Below are positions 1 through 9,178 of a DNA stretch of 64,000 nucleotides, piece after piece; within the stretch, counting starts at the first letter, position 1, and each line of letters opens with the position of its first letter. The translations under genes were made by a program, and so were the position numbers. This DNA is from Streptomyces panaciradicis (GTDB taxonomy: Bacteria; Actinomycetota; Actinomycetes; Streptomycetales; Streptomycetaceae): positions 100,945 through 164,944 of the forward strand of contig NZ_JAMGBF010000020.1 in assembly GCF_023516615.1 (NCBI RefSeq). The letters run 5' to 3'. The notes beneath the pieces were generated by a model, which was given only the letters and a program-made list of their open reading frames with translations, had not been told where the DNA came from and ran no database searches.

Positions 1-1215
1 CGGGAAGCCCCAGGTGTCGTGGAGCAGGAACGCCTTGTCGCCGGGCAGGACCGTGCCACCGGACTGCTTGGTCTCGGTGACGGCGGTGTCGAGGATGTTG
101 GTGCCGGCCTTCAGCGTCTTGAGGAAGGCGTTCTCTTCGGCGACGGCGACCTTCTCGATGCGCTCGCGGTCGGTGACCAGCTCGGGGTACTGCTGGCCCA
201 TCATGCCGATCACGGTCTCGACGAGGTCCAGCACGACCGGACCGGTGGCGCCGAGCAGCCGCATGTTGCGGATGGCGCGGCGCATGATGCGGCGCAGGAC
301 GTAGCCGCGGCCCTCGTTGCCGGGGGTGACGCCGTCGCCGATGAGCATGGTGGCGGTGCGCATGTGGTCGGTGACCACGCGCAGGGAGACGTCGGAGGCG
401 TGGGCGGCGCCGTAGTGGACGCCGGTCAGCTCGGTGGCCTTCTTGATGACGGCCATGGAGGTGTCGATCTCGTACATGTTCTGCACGCCCTGCAGAATCA
501 TGGCGAGGCGCTCCAGGCCGAGGCCCGTGTCGATGTTCTTGCTGGGCAGGTCGCCGAGGATCTCGAAGTTGTCCTTGCCGGTGCCCTCGCCCCGCTCGAA
601 CTGCATGAAGACGAGGTTCCAGATCTCCACGTACCGCTCGTCGTTGACGGCGGGGCCGCCCTCGGCGCCGAACTCGGGGCCGCGGTCGTAGTTGATCTCG
701 GAGCAGGGGCCGCACGGGCCGGGGACGCCCATCGACCAGAAGTTGTCCTTCATGCCCAGGCGCTGGATGCGCTCCATGGGCACGCCGACGACCTCGTGCC
801 AGATGCGCTCGGCCTCGTCGTCGTCCTTGTAGACGGTGATCCAGAGCTTCTCCGGCTCCAGGCCGTAACCGCCCTTGTCCTGGGGGCTGGTGAGCAGCTC
901 CCAGGCGAGCTTGATGGCGCCTTCCTTGAAGTAGTCGCCGAAGGAGAAGTTGCCGCACATCTGGAAGAACGTGCCGTGCCGGGTGGTCTTGCCGACCTCT
1001 TCGATGTCGGGGGTGCGCACGCACTTCTGCACGCTGGTGGCGCGCGGGAAGGGCGGCTTGACCTCACCGAGGAAGTAGGGCTTGAAGGGCACCATGCCGG
1101 CGGGGACGAGGAGCAGAGTCGGGTCGTCCGCGATGAGCGACGCCGAAGGGACGACGGTGTGCCCGCGCTCCTCGAAGAAGCTCAGCCAGCGGCGGCGAAT
1201 CTCGGCCGACTCCAT
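1..1215 (-). CDS. alaS: Alanyl-tRNA synthetase (3' end outside window)
   Basis: Class II aminoacyl-tRNA synthetase that charges tRNA-Ala. Reading the minus strand from an ATG at 1215 gives about 405 residues with no stop before the window edge, so roughly the first half of a protein that is usually near 890 residues. It opens [20 protein letters not shown] and contains the class II catalytic stretches around [19 protein letters not shown] and the [13 protein letters not shown] segment typical of AlaRS. The start overlaps the stop of the upstream small gene by one base (TGATG), so the two are translationally coupled. The editing and C-terminal domains lie beyond base 1. Confidence 0.97.
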   Translation of the reverse strand, partial: MESAEIRRRWLSFFEERGHTVVPSASLIADDPTLLLVPAGMVPFKPYFLGEVKPPFPRATSVQKCVRTPDIEEVGKTTRHGTFFQMCGNFSFGDYFKEGAIKLAWELLTSPQDKGGYGLEPEKLWITVYKDDDEAERIWHEVVGVPMERIQRLGMKDNFWSMGVPGPCGPCSEINYDRGPEFGAEGGPAVNDERYVEIWNLVFMQFERGEGTGKDNFEILGDLPSKNIDTGLGLERLAMILQGVQNMYEIDTSMAVIKKATELTGVHYGAAHASDVSLRVVTDHMRTATMLIGDGVTPGNEGRGYVLRRIMRRAIRNMRLLGATGPVVLDLVETVIGMMGQQYPELVTDRERIEKVAVAEENAFLKTLKAGTNILDTAVTETKQSGGTVLPGDKAFLLHDTWGFP

Positions 1216-1568
1216 CAGTGGTCCTCATTCCGGTTGTACGAGTGCGTCTGGTACGTCGAGCCCTCGACGTACTTCGGGTTGTTGCGGTTCTCGATGGCGG
1301 TGTGGCGCCGGGGCGCGGGGAGTTCGGGGGCCGCGTTGATGCCGAGGGCCTCCCCCAGCTCCTCCTCCCGCAGGGCCATGTTGTCGCGGACCTCGAGCGC
1401 GAAGCCGACCGCGCGGTCCTTGATCCGGTGGCCGGCCTCGATGGCCTTGTTGGCCGCGGCGGCGGCCAGGCTCTCCGGGGTGAGCTGCTTGAGCTTGCGG
1501 TTGACCTTGGTGGTGGCCCACACACCGGCGGCCACGCCCGTGCTGAACCAGAACGTACGGCGGAACAT
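1215..1568 (-). CDS. Small DUF6167-like protein upstream of alaS
   Basis: A 117-residue protein of unknown function. It starts [20 protein letters not shown], a short hydrophobic N-terminus that could be one membrane segment or an anchor (residues about 5-20). The rest is a charged, probably helical cytoplasmic part ([20 protein letters not shown]) with a hydrophilic Asn/Tyr-rich tail. The stop overlaps the alaS start, and the preceding DUF948 gene ends 9 bases upstream, so the three genes look like one operon. From memory the same trio precedes alaS in other Streptomyces; the family assignment is by resemblance only. Confidence 0.85.
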   Translation of the reverse strand: MFRRTFWFSTGVAAGVWATTKVNRKLKQLTPESLAAAAANKAIEAGHRIKDRAVGFALEVRDNMALREEELGEALGINAAPELPAPRRHTAIENRNNPKYVEGSTYQTHSYNRNEDH

Positions 1569-1577
1569 CGCTAGGTC

Positions 1578-2012
1578 TCAGTCCTTCTTCCGCTTGCCCC
1601 GCCGAGACGTCGGGACGGTCCGGCCCACGATCACGGTACGCCTCGGCTCCTTCGTGGGCATGTCGTCCCGGCGGGTACCCAGCGCCCTGCGGACGCCGTA
1701 CCCGAAAGCCGCGACCTTGACCAGGGGGCCGCCGAAGGTGGAGGCGACGGTGGTCGACAGGGCGGAGGCGTTCGAGGTGACCTCCTGGACGTCGGTCGCG
1801 ATCGCGTCGACCCGGTCGATCTGGGTCTGCGCGGAGCGCACCGCGCTGGAGGCGTCGGCCAGAAGCGGGACGGCCTGGTCGGTCACGTCCGCGACGAGCT
1901 TGGTGGTCGCCTTGAGCGTCTGGGCCAGCCTCGCGAGGGCCACCGCGAGGAAGGAGACCAGGATCGCCCAGAACACGGCCACCAGGATCCCGGCCACCTC
2001 ACCACCGGACAC
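1578..2012 (-). CDS. DUF948-family membrane-anchored protein
   Basis: A 144-residue protein started at GTG (2012), which gives MSGGEVAGILVAVFWAILVS. One N-terminal membrane segment (about residues 5-30) is followed by a long amphipathic helical region (ATTKLVADVTDQAVPLLADA) and a basic C-terminus rich in Arg/Lys (RRGKRKKD). This is the pattern of DUF948 proteins: a single-pass anchor with a coiled-coil-like part carrying repeated hydrophobic spacing. Role unknown. A much longer open frame continues upstream, but it runs antisense through the divergent ATPase gene and is not coding. It lies 9 bases upstream of the next small gene and probably heads the alaS operon. Confidence 0.88.
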   Translation of the reverse strand: MSGGEVAGILVAVFWAILVSFLAVALARLAQTLKATTKLVADVTDQAVPLLADASSAVRSAQTQIDRVDAIATDVQEVTSNASALSTTVASTFGGPLVKVAAFGYGVRRALGTRRDDMPTKEPRRTVIVGRTVPTSRRGKRKKD

Positions 2013-2143
2013 CACGCGCACCCGCTCCCTCAGCTTGCCCGAACATCGAAAAAGTCGTGGGCCGAGCCTATCGCGCCGGGGGTGGCGCTCCGCACCGGAT
2101 TCCCTTCCACACACGGCCCGGGTCGCGCAAGGCGATTGTACGG

Positions 2144-2160
2144 ACTGAATACGGTTCAGT
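2144..2160. promoter_or_regulatory. Inverted repeat upstream of the STAND ATPase gene
   Basis: A perfect inverted repeat, ACTGAA-TACGG-TTCAGT, sits 15 bases before the ATG at 2175, in the divergent region between this gene and the DUF948 gene. A TTGTAC at 2136-2141 could be a -35 element. Position and symmetry suggest an operator for a dimeric regulator, but no known consensus is recognised and the function is inferred. Confidence 0.35.
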
Positions 2161-2174
2161 ACGCTCCGTATCCC

Positions 2175-4328
2175 ATGCGGCAACATCAGCGCGACGGCGG
2201 TCCCGTGGGCGGCAACCTCCCCGAGGAGCTGGACGCGTTCGTGGGGCGCTCGGCCGAACTCGCCGGGCTGGCACGGGCGCTCGACACCGCCCGGCTGGTC
2301 ACCGTGACCGGCGCGGGCGGGGTCGGCAAGTCGCGGCTCGCGGCACGGGCGGCCGCCCTGCACGCACCGCGCGACGGGGTCCGGCGCGTGGAACTGGCGC
2401 CGGTGCGGGATCCGCGGTTCGTCGATCACGCCGTCGCGGAAGCGCTCGGTCTGACCGACCACACGGCCCGGCCGCCGCGCGAGACGCTGCTCGCCGATCT
2501 CGCCGGGCGTCAACTCCTGCTGGTCCTCGACGGATTCGAGCACCTGGTGGAGGCGTGCGCCGGGCTGGTGGGCGAGTTGCTGCGGGCCGTGCCCGGGCTC
2601 CGGGTGCTCGCGGCAGGGCGCCGCCCGCTGGGCCTGCCGGGAGAGCGGGTGTTCCCGCTGGCGCCGCTCGGCGAGGACGAGGCGGTGCGGCTGCTCGCCG
2701 AGCGGGCCGCGCTGCACGGCGTGCCGGTCCCGGACGACGAGGACGTGCGCGCGCTGTGCCGGCGCCTGGACGGGATTCCGCTCGCGGTCGAACTGGCGGC
2801 GGGGCGGCTGCGGGCACTGTCCCCGGGTCAGCTGCTGGAGCGGCTGGAGGACCGGTTCCGCCTGCTGACCGGCGGCAGCTCGGACGGGCTCGCCCGGCAC
2901 CGGACGCTGCGTCTGGCGATCGGCTGGAGCCATGAACTGTGCACCCCACGGGAGCGGCTGCTGTGGGCGCGGCTGTCGGTCTTCGCCGGGCGGTTCGACC
3001 TGGAGGCCGTCGAGTACGTCTGCGCCGGGCACGGTCTCGACGCCGACGACGTCCTCGACGTACTGACCGAGCTGCTCGCGCAGTCGGTGGTCGCGCGGGA
3101 GGAGACGCCGGCCGGGGTGCGCTACCGGATGCTGGACACCGTGCGGGCGTACGGAGCCGACTGGCTGGAGGCGACGGGGGACGCGGCCCGGCTGCGGCGG
3201 CGGCACCGGGACTGGTACCTGGGGCTGGCGATCTGGTGCGAGCTGGACTGGTTCTCGCCGCGCCAGGACGAGGTGGCCGAAAGGGTGGAGGCGGAGCTGC
3301 CCAATCTGCGCTGCGCCCTGGAGCACTGTCTGAACGAGCCGGAGGAGGCCCACCTGGGCCAGTACCTCGCGGGCTCGCTGTGGTTCTGCTGGGCGGGCTG
3401 CGGGCGGCTGGCCGAGGGGCGGCACTGGCTGGAGCAGGTCGTGCGGCTGGACTCGGGCCATGACCGGTCGCGGCTGAAGGCGCTGTGGGTGCTCGGGTAC
3501 GTGGCGATCCTGCAGGGCGACACGGTGCCGGCGCTGGCGGCGCTGCGGGAGTGCCGGGAGGAGGCGGAGCGCTGCGGCGATCCGGCGGCGGTGGCGTACG
3601 CGGAGCACCGCACCGGCTGTCTGGCCCTGGTCACGGACGACATGCCGCGCGCGGAGCGGCTGCTGCGCTCGGCGCTGGAGCGCTACGAGGAGATCGGCGA
3701 GCTCAACAGCAATGTGCTGATGGCCCGGGTCGAGCTGGCGATGGCGCGCGCCTTCCAGGGCGATCTGCCGGGCGCGGTGCGGATGTGCGAGGAGGTGCGC
3801 CGGGTCTGCGAGGACCACGGCGAGCGGTGGACGCGCACCTACGCGCTGTTCGTCCTGGCGTACGCGGCCTGGGCCGACGGCGATCCCGCCGGGGCCCGTG
3901 CCCTGCTCGGCGACTGCCTCACCGGCGCCTACGCCTTCCATGACCTGCTCGGCTCGGTGCTGGCGGTGGAGCTGCTGGCCCTGGTCACGGCGGTGGAGGG
4001 CGACGCGGCCGAGGCCGCGGTGCTGCAGGGGGCGGCGGGCCGGATGTGGCCGTCGGTGGGGCTGCCGCTGTTCGGCTCGGCCTACTTCAACGCCCCGCAC
4101 CAGCTGTGCGAGGCGACGGCCCGGGAGCGGCTGGGCGGCGAGCGGTACGAGGAGTGCGTACGGGAGGGGGCGCGGCTGGCGCGGGAGGCCGCCGTGTCGC
4201 GGGCGCTGGGGCGGCCGCTGGGGGCCATGCCGGCGCCGCGGGAGCCCGTGCGGTACGCGACGGCCGGCCCGCAGACGCACGAACCCGCCGCCTCCCGCGC
4301 CCGGAAGGGCGGGGAGACGGCGGGCTGA
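2175..4328 (+). CDS. AfsR/LAL-like STAND ATPase with TPR region, no HTH seen
   Basis: A 717-residue signal-transduction ATPase. The ATG at 2175 is chosen over 2082 because the earlier frame runs through promoter-like sequence. After a short N-terminus comes a nucleotide-binding module: P-loop GAGGVGKSRL near residue 50, and Walker B LLLVLDGFEHL near 120. It is followed by the HRTLRLAIGWSHE segment typical of the winged-helix part of STAND regulators, then a long Ala/Leu/Arg-rich helical region (from about residue 330) that looks like TPR repeats. AfsR-type proteins carry an N-terminal SARP domain and LAL proteins a C-terminal LuxR HTH; neither is visible here. It converges on rpsD, with 24 bases between stops. 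Possibly a regulator that works through a partner. Confidence 0.85.
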   Translation: MRQHQRDGGPVGGNLPEELDAFVGRSAELAGLARALDTARLVTVTGAGGVGKSRLAARAAALHAPRDGVRRVELAPVRDPRFVDHAVAEALGLTDHTARPPRETLLADLAGRQLLLVLDGFEHLVEACAGLVGELLRAVPGLRVLAAGRRPLGLPGERVFPLAPLGEDEAVRLLAERAALHGVPVPDDEDVRALCRRLDGIPLAVELAAGRLRALSPGQLLERLEDRFRLLTGGSSDGLARHRTLRLAIGWSHELCTPRERLLWARLSVFAGRFDLEAVEYVCAGHGLDADDVLDVLTELLAQSVVAREETPAGVRYRMLDTVRAYGADWLEATGDAARLRRRHRDWYLGLAIWCELDWFSPRQDEVAERVEAELPNLRCALEHCLNEPEEAHLGQYLAGSLWFCWAGCGRLAEGRHWLEQVVRLDSGHDRSRLKALWVLGYVAILQGDTVPALAALRECREEAERCGDPAAVAYAEHRTGCLALVTDDMPRAERLLRSALERYEEIGELNSNVLMARVELAMARAFQGDLPGAVRMCEEVRRVCEDHGERWTRTYALFVLAYAAWADGDPAGARALLGDCLTGAYAFHDLLGSVLAVELLALVTAVEGDAAEAAVLQGAAGRMWPSVGLPLFGSAYFNAPHQLCEATARERLGGERYEECVREGARLAREAAVSRALGRPLGAMPAPREPVRYATAGPQTHEPAASRARKGGETAG

Positions 4329-4352
4329 GGTGGTGCTACCGCCTGCTGGTGA

Positions 4353-4967
4353 TCAGCGGGCGTAGTACTCGACGACGAGCTGCTCGTCGCAGATCACCGG
4401 GATCTCCTTGCGGTTCGGCTCGCGGTCCAGGCGGAACGCCAGGGCGCCGAGGTTCACCTGGAGGTAGCGCGGGGTCTCGCCGTCGGGGGCGAAGCCACCG
4501 GCGCGGGCCACCTCGAACAGCGTCTTGCTGCGGCTGCGCTCGCGGACCATCACGACGTCGTCGGGACGGACGCGGAACGACGGCTTGTCGACCTTCTGGC
4601 CGTTGACCTCGATGTGGCCGTGAACGACCATCTGACGGGCCTGGTAGATGGTGCGGGCGATGCCCGAACGCAGGACCAGGGCGTCGAGACGGCGCTCGAG
4701 CTCCACGATCAGGGCCTCACCGGTCTTGCCCTGCACCTTGGAGGCACGCTCGTAGGCACGGACCAGCTGGCGCTCGGAGACGTCGTACTGCGCGCGCAGA
4801 CGCTGCTTCTCCAGCAGACGGACCTTGTAGTCCGAGTTCTGCTTGCGGCCACGGCCGTGCTCACCCGGCGGGTAGGGACGGGCCTCGAAGTACTTGACGG
4901 CCTTCGGGGTCAGCGCGATGCCGAGGGCACGCGACTTCTTGACCTTGGGGCGGGACTGGTTCGCCAC
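4353..4967 (-). CDS. rpsD: 30S ribosomal protein S4
   Basis: A 204-residue primary 16S rRNA-binding protein that nucleates assembly of the 30S subunit body. The GTG start at 4967 gives [20 protein letters not shown] and is preceded by AGAAGGAAG at good spacing. The central S4 RNA-binding domain is visible ([20 protein letters not shown], then [20 protein letters not shown]), and the C-terminus ends in VVEYYAR. The four-cysteine zinc knuckle found in some S4 proteins is absent from the N-terminus, so this is the Cys-minus (C-) form. A frame extended to 5087 is ignored because it lacks a ribosome-binding site. It is preceded by about 300 bases of non-coding leader, a possible place for autoregulation by S4. 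Confidence 0.97.
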   Translation of the reverse strand: MANQSRPKVKKSRALGIALTPKAVKYFEARPYPPGEHGRGRKQNSDYKVRLLEKQRLRAQYDVSERQLVRAYERASKVQGKTGEALIVELERRLDALVLRSGIARTIYQARQMVVHGHIEVNGQKVDKPSFRVRPDDVVMVRERSRSKTLFEVARAGGFAPDGETPRYLQVNLGALAFRLDREPNRKEIPVICDEQLVVEYYAR

Positions 4968-5264
4968 TGTCTTTTTCTTCCTTCTGATATTCGGCTCGTC
5001 AGGGTTGAGGGAGGTCGCATCCGCAGCCGGGGAAACCCTCCGCGTCCTGGTGGACTCGGTGGGCAGCCGCTCCCCTGGTCTGGGCACATACGTGCAGCAC
5101 GCGAGTGGCCCACCGACCTCTCCCGCCTCGCGACGGGTGGTGGTGGGCTGCCCGCGACACCATTCGAACGGTGCGCGACGCTCCTGGAACCCGCTGGGGG
5201 TTCCGGCCGGGTGTCCCGCTCTGACAGCGCGGGACTCGGCACTCCGGCGAAGTCTACAGGCTTC
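4968..5264 (-). promoter_or_regulatory. rpsD leader / rarA 3' region with two hairpins
   Basis: A 297-base stretch without a gene, between the rarA stop and the rpsD start. It holds two adjacent hairpins: GGAACCC/GGGTTCC at 5186-5204 (loop 5 bases) and GTCCCGC/GCGGGAC at 5213-5235 (loop 9 bases). They lie just downstream of rarA and probably end its transcript. The rest (4968-5185) should contain the rpsD promoter and 5' UTR; I recognise no known S4 leader fold in it. Confidence 0.5.
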
Positions 5265-6620
5265 TCAGGACCGCTTCCGACCGAGGCGGGTCCGGGTCCA
5301 CTCCACGGCGTCCGCGTACCGCGCCTCCGCCCCGTGCCGGGTCGGGGTGTAGTACTCGCGGTCCTTGAGGTCGTCCGGAGCGTACTGCTGTTCGGCGATG
5401 CCCTCGGCCAGGTCGTGCGGATACACGTACCCCTGCGCGTGGCCGAGCTTGGCGGCGCCCTTGTAGTGCCCGTCCCTGAGATGCGGCGGCACGGCTCCCG
5501 CCAGTCCCTTGCGTACGTCGTCCAGGGCGGCGCCGATCGCGGTCGTCGCGGCGTTGGACTTGGGGGCCAGGGCGAGGGCGATGGTGGCGTGGCTGAGGGT
5601 GAGGGCGGCCTCGGGGAAGCCGATCATGGCGACGGCCTGGGCGGCGGCCACGGCGATCGGCAGGGCGTTCGGGTCGGCGAGCCCGATGTCCTCGCTCGCG
5701 GAGATCATCAGCCGGCGGGCGATGAAGCGGGGGTCCTCGCCGGCCTCGATCATGCGGGCCAGGTAGTGCAGGGCGGCGTCCACGTCCGAGCCCCTGATGG
5801 ACTTGATCAGGGCGCTGGCGACGTCGTAGTGCTGGTCGCCGTCGCGGTCGTACTTGACCGCCGCCCGGTCGACGGTCTCCTCCAGGGTGGTCAGGGAGAT
5901 CTCGGTCTCGCCCTTGTCGAGGGCGGCCCCGGCGGCGGCCTCCAGGGCGGTCAGGGCGCGGCGGGCGTCACCGCCGGCGATGCGCAGGAAGTGGTCCTCG
6001 GTGTCCTCGGGGAGGGTGACGGCGTCCTTCAGGCCGCGCTCGTCGCTCAGCGCCCGCCTGAGCAGACCGCGGACGTCGTCGTCGGTGAGGGGTTCGAGGG
6101 TGAGCAGGAGGGAGCGGGACAGCAGCGGGGAGATCACCGAGAAGTACGGGTTCTCCGTGGTCGCCGCGATCAGGGTGACCCAGCGGTTCTCCACCGCGGG
6201 CAGCAGGGAGTCCTGCTGGGCCTTGCTGAAGCGGTGGATCTCGTCCAGGAAGAGGACGGTCTCCTTGCCGTATCCGCCGGTGGCGCGGCGGGCGCCGTCG
6301 ATGACCGCGCGGACCTCCTTGACGCCCGCGGTGATCGCCGACAGTTCGACGAAGCGCTTGTTGGTGGCCTTGGAGACGACGTACGCGAGGGTCGTCTTGC
6401 CGGTACCGGGCGGGCCCCACAGGATCACCGAGGAGGGGCCCGCCGGACCGCCCGCTCCCTCGCCGACCAGGCGGCGCAGGGGCGAGCCGGGCTTGAGCAG
6501 GTGCTGCTGGCCCACGACCTCGTCGAGGGTGCGCGGGCGCATGCGCACCGCCAGGGGGCTTCCTGCCGGATCCTTCTCCTGGCGTTCTTCTGCGGCTGCG
6601 GTGAACAGGTCGGGCTCCAC
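5265..6620 (-). CDS. rarA: Replication-associated recombination AAA+ ATPase RarA/MgsA
   Basis: A 451-residue clamp-loader-like AAA+ ATPase acting at stalled replication forks. The GTG start at 6620 yields [20 protein letters not shown]. The N-terminal [17 protein letters not shown] motif is typical of RarA/WHIP. Walker A is [10 protein letters not shown] (about residues 69-78), Walker [16 protein letters not shown], sensor 1 [10 protein letters not shown], and the arginine finger lies in SPLLSRS. The C-terminal part includes [20 protein letters not shown], the tetramerisation region of the family. Length is normal. It stands alone, with tandem hairpins following it. Confidence 0.95.
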   Translation of the reverse strand: MEPDLFTAAAEERQEKDPAGSPLAVRMRPRTLDEVVGQQHLLKPGSPLRRLVGEGAGGPAGPSSVILWGPPGTGKTTLAYVVSKATNKRFVELSAITAGVKEVRAVIDGARRATGGYGKETVLFLDEIHRFSKAQQDSLLPAVENRWVTLIAATTENPYFSVISPLLSRSLLLTLEPLTDDDVRGLLRRALSDERGLKDAVTLPEDTEDHFLRIAGGDARRALTALEAAAGAALDKGETEISLTTLEETVDRAAVKYDRDGDQHYDVASALIKSIRGSDVDAALHYLARMIEAGEDPRFIARRLMISASEDIGLADPNALPIAVAAAQAVAMIGFPEAALTLSHATIALALAPKSNAATTAIGAALDDVRKGLAGAVPPHLRDGHYKGAAKLGHAQGYVYPHDLAEGIAEQQYAPDDLKDREYYTPTRHGAEARYADAVEWTRTRLGRKRS

Positions 6621-6663
6621 GCTGAAACCCTAAATCACCGCACTGACAACACGGCGCGCGCTG

Positions 6664-7323
6664 TCAGCTGGTCCAGAAGTCCCACCAGCGGGTCAGGACC
6701 AGCATGCCGATGATGCCGATGTGCAGGACGGGCAGGACCCAGGTGAACTCGCCGAAGAAGCCCTTCAGCCAGCGCGGGGCGGGCAGGAAGGAGTTGCGGA
6801 CGTTGAACGAGGTCACGTACCAGAACATGATGATCGTCGCGACCCAGGCCAGCGAGCACCACAGGCACAGCGCGTTGATCCGGTACAGCGACTGGAACTG
6901 CAGCCAGGTGCAGAAGCCCACACCGAAGAGCGTGCCGAAGTTGAAGGTCAGCCAGTACCAGCGCGGGAAGCGGGCGCGGGCCAGCAGGCTCATGCCGACG
7001 CAGACGACGATGCCGTAGGCGACCAGGCCGAGCATCGGGTTGGGGAACCCGAAGGCGGCGGCCTGCTTGGACTCCATCACGCTGCCGCAGGAGACGACCG
7101 GGTTGAGGCTGCAGCCCGGGGTGAAGGTCTTGCCCTCGACCTTGGCCTCGAGCAGTTTGAACTTGTCGATCGTGATGACCCACGCGGCGAGCAGGCCCGC
7201 CGCGCCGGTGATGATCAGCAGCAGGGCGAAGGCGCGGCTGCCGCCGACCGTGCGCGTCTCGGAGGCCGCCGCGTCGCTCGGCTCGGGCTCGGTGGAGACG
7301 TCTTTGACTGTGGTCTTGCTCAT
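6664..7323 (-). CDS. Vitamin K epoxide reductase (VKOR) family membrane protein
   Basis: A 219-residue integral membrane thiol oxidoreductase; in actinobacteria VKOR replaces DsbB and reoxidises a DsbA partner using menaquinone. The redox pairs are visible: Cys in FTPGCSLNPVVSCGSVM (the outer loop pair) and the active-site CLWC before the last helices. Five or so hydrophobic segments are seen, beginning AFALLLIITGAAGLLAAWV. The ATG at 7323 is preferred over the GTG immediately before it. The C-terminus (LTRWWDFWTS) has no fused thioredoxin domain, so a separate partner is needed; the DsbA-like gene at 55827 looks cytoplasmic and is not an obvious one. Divergent from the ABC transporter genes. 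Confidence 0.9.
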   Translation of the reverse strand: MSKTTVKDVSTEPEPSDAAASETRTVGGSRAFALLLIITGAAGLLAAWVITIDKFKLLEAKVEGKTFTPGCSLNPVVSCGSVMESKQAAAFGFPNPMLGLVAYGIVVCVGMSLLARARFPRWYWLTFNFGTLFGVGFCTWLQFQSLYRINALCLWCSLAWVATIIMFWYVTSFNVRNSFLPAPRWLKGFFGEFTWVLPVLHIGIIGMLVLTRWWDFWTS

Positions 7324-7469
7324 CACGTCGATTCCGTCTGCTGGGGATATGGACCTTCATCGGGCACGGGCCATTCTGCCGCACCCGGCACCCTGTCCAC
7401 CGTTCGATGGACATAAGGAAGTACGCACGGTCGTCCCCGAGCGTTCGGTTCCGGACGAGGCTCAACGTC

Positions 7470-8336
7470 ATGACGGCACACGTGAACGAACTCGCGGTGG
7501 ATGTTCGGGGGCTGCGCAAGCGGTACGGGGACCTGACCGCGGTGGACGGCATCGACCTCGGCATCCGGCGCGGTGAGGTGTTCGGCCTGCTCGGACCCAA
7601 TGGCGCGGGCAAGAGCACCACCGTGGAGATCCTCCAGGGCAACCGCGGCCGGGACGCGGGCGAGGTGTCGGTGCTCGGGTCCGACCCGGCGAACGGCACG
7701 CGCGCGTGGAGATCGCGTGTGGGAATCGTCTGGCAGGACGAATCGGCACCCGCGGAGTTGACGGTCCACGAGACGGTGCGGCACTTCGCACGCTGCTACC
7801 CCGCACCGCGCGACCCCGAGGAGGTCATCGCGCTGGTGGGTCTGGAGGCGAAGGCGGGCAGCCGCGTCAAGGCGCTGTCGGGCGGCCAGCGCCGCCGTCT
7901 CGACGTGGCCCTGGGCGTGATCGGCGATCCCGAACTGCTGCTCCTGGACGAGCCGACGACCGGCTTCGACCCGGCCGCCCGCCGCCGGTTCTGGGACCTG
8001 ATCCGGCTGCTGGCCGACGAGGGCACGACGATCCTGCTGACCACGCACTACCTGCAGGAGGCGGAGGCCCTGGCCGACCGGCTCGCGGTGGTCGCCCGGG
8101 GCCGGGTGGTGGCCGAGGGCGAGCCCGCCGCCCTCCGGGAGCGGTACGGCACCGGGGCCACGGTGGAGTGGACCGAGGCCGACGGCACCGCGCGCCGCGA
8201 GCGCACCGACACCCCGACCAGGACGGTCGCCGAGCTCACGCACCGCTTCGACGGCGAGATCCCGGGGCTGCTGGTGACCCGCCCCACTCTGGAGGACGTC
8301 TACCTCCGGCTGACCGGACAGGAGGACGCGCGATGA
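7470..8336 (+). CDS. ABC-2 type transporter ATP-binding protein
   Basis: A 288-residue ATPase of the DrrA/NatA class that powers an ABC-2 exporter. The start at 7470 (MTAHVNELAVDVRGLRKRYG) follows GGACGAGG at usable spacing. Walker A GPNGAGKSTT, Q-loop VWQDE, signature LSGGQRRRLD, Walker B LLLLDEPTTGFD and the switch histidine in LLTTHYLQEAE are all present. The C-terminal part (RTVAELTHRFDGEIPGLLVT) matches the extension of drug and antibiotic exporters. The stop overlaps the permease start as ATGA. The neighbouring two-component system suggests induction by an external signal; the substrate is unknown. Confidence 0.95.
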   Translation: MTAHVNELAVDVRGLRKRYGDLTAVDGIDLGIRRGEVFGLLGPNGAGKSTTVEILQGNRGRDAGEVSVLGSDPANGTRAWRSRVGIVWQDESAPAELTVHETVRHFARCYPAPRDPEEVIALVGLEAKAGSRVKALSGGQRRRLDVALGVIGDPELLLLDEPTTGFDPAARRRFWDLIRLLADEGTTILLTTHYLQEAEALADRLAVVARGRVVAEGEPAALRERYGTGATVEWTEADGTARRERTDTPTRTVAELTHRFDGEIPGLLVTRPTLEDVYLRLTGQEDAR

Positions 8337-9178
8337 CCACGACCGCCGTGGCGAGCCGGACCCGGGCGCGGACCGGGCGGCTGCCCGGGGCCTGGACCCT
8401 GGGGCTGAGCCGGGGAGCGCTGGAGATCAAACAGTTCTTCCGCCAGCGCGACCAGGTCGTCTTCACCTTCTCCTTCCCGGTCGTCTTCCTGTTCCTGTTC
8501 GCGGCGATCTTCCACGACGACGTGCGCGGCTCCGGCGTCAACGCCTCCCAGCTGTACGTCCCCGCGATGATGGCCTCCGGCATCATGTCGACCAGTTTCC
8601 AGTCGCTGGGCATCTCGATCGCCGTGGAGCGCGACGAGAAGGTGCTGCGCCGGCTGCGCGGCACACCGATGCCGCCGGCCGCGTACTTCCTGGGCAAGAT
8701 CTGGCTGGTTCTGTTCACCGGGGCCCTGGAGACGGCGATCCTGCTGTTCGTCGGCACCGCCTTCTACGGCGTGCGGCTGCCGTCGGACGCCTCCCGCTGG
8801 GCCGACTTCGGCTGGATCCTCGTGCTCGGGCTGACGGGCTGCTCGCTGCTCGGCATCGCGATCAGCTCGGTGCCCAGGTCGGCGAAGAGCGCGAGCTCCG
8901 TGGTCGTCCTGCCCTTCCTGGTCCTGCAGTTCATCTCCGGGGTGTACATCTCCATCGACACGATCCCCGACTGGATGCTGAACGTCGGTGCCCTGTTCCC
9001 GCTGAAGTGGCTGTGCCAGGGTCTTCGGGGCGTCTTCCTGCCGGACTCGGCGCAAGTCCTGGAGCAGGCCGGGAGCTGGGAGTTCGGGAAGGTGGCCCTG
9101 GTGCTGGCCGCCTGGTGCGTCGGAGGATTGGTGCTGTGTCTGCTGACCTTTCGCTGGAAGGACCGGCGCGACGGCTGA
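8333..9178 (+). CDS. ABC-2 type transporter permease
   Basis: A 281-residue membrane component of the exporter. The ATG at 8333 overlaps the ATPase stop. After a short cytoplasmic N-terminus (LEIKQFFRQRDQVVFTFSFP) there are about six hydrophobic segments, for example VVFLFLFAAIF, FTGALETAILLFVGTAF, ILVLGLTGCSLLGIAI and VVLPFLVLQFISGVYISI, as in the ABC2_membrane family. The conserved LPFLVLQFISGVYISI-type segment near the C-terminus is typical of DrrB-like permeases. It ends inside the start of the sensor kinase gene, which overlaps it by 43 bases. Confidence 0.93.
   Translation: MTTTAVASRTRARTGRLPGAWTLGLSRGALEIKQFFRQRDQVVFTFSFPVVFLFLFAAIFHDDVRGSGVNASQLYVPAMMASGIMSTSFQSLGISIAVERDEKVLRRLRGTPMPPAAYFLGKIWLVLFTGALETAILLFVGTAFYGVRLPSDASRWADFGWILVLGLTGCSLLGIAISSVPRSAKSASSVVVLPFLVLQFISGVYISIDTIPDWMLNVGALFPLKWLCQGLRGVFLPDSAQVLEQAGSWEFGKVALVLAAWCVGGLVLCLLTFRWKDRRDG

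Noticed and set aside
19..2148. A 709-codon plus-strand frame opposite alaS and its neighbours
   Set aside because: It is low-complexity and antisense to well-conserved alaS; typical of high-GC DNA.
1578..4280. A 900-codon minus-strand frame extending the DUF948 gene
   Set aside because: Only the last 144 codons fit a protein family; the rest is antisense to the STAND ATPase gene.
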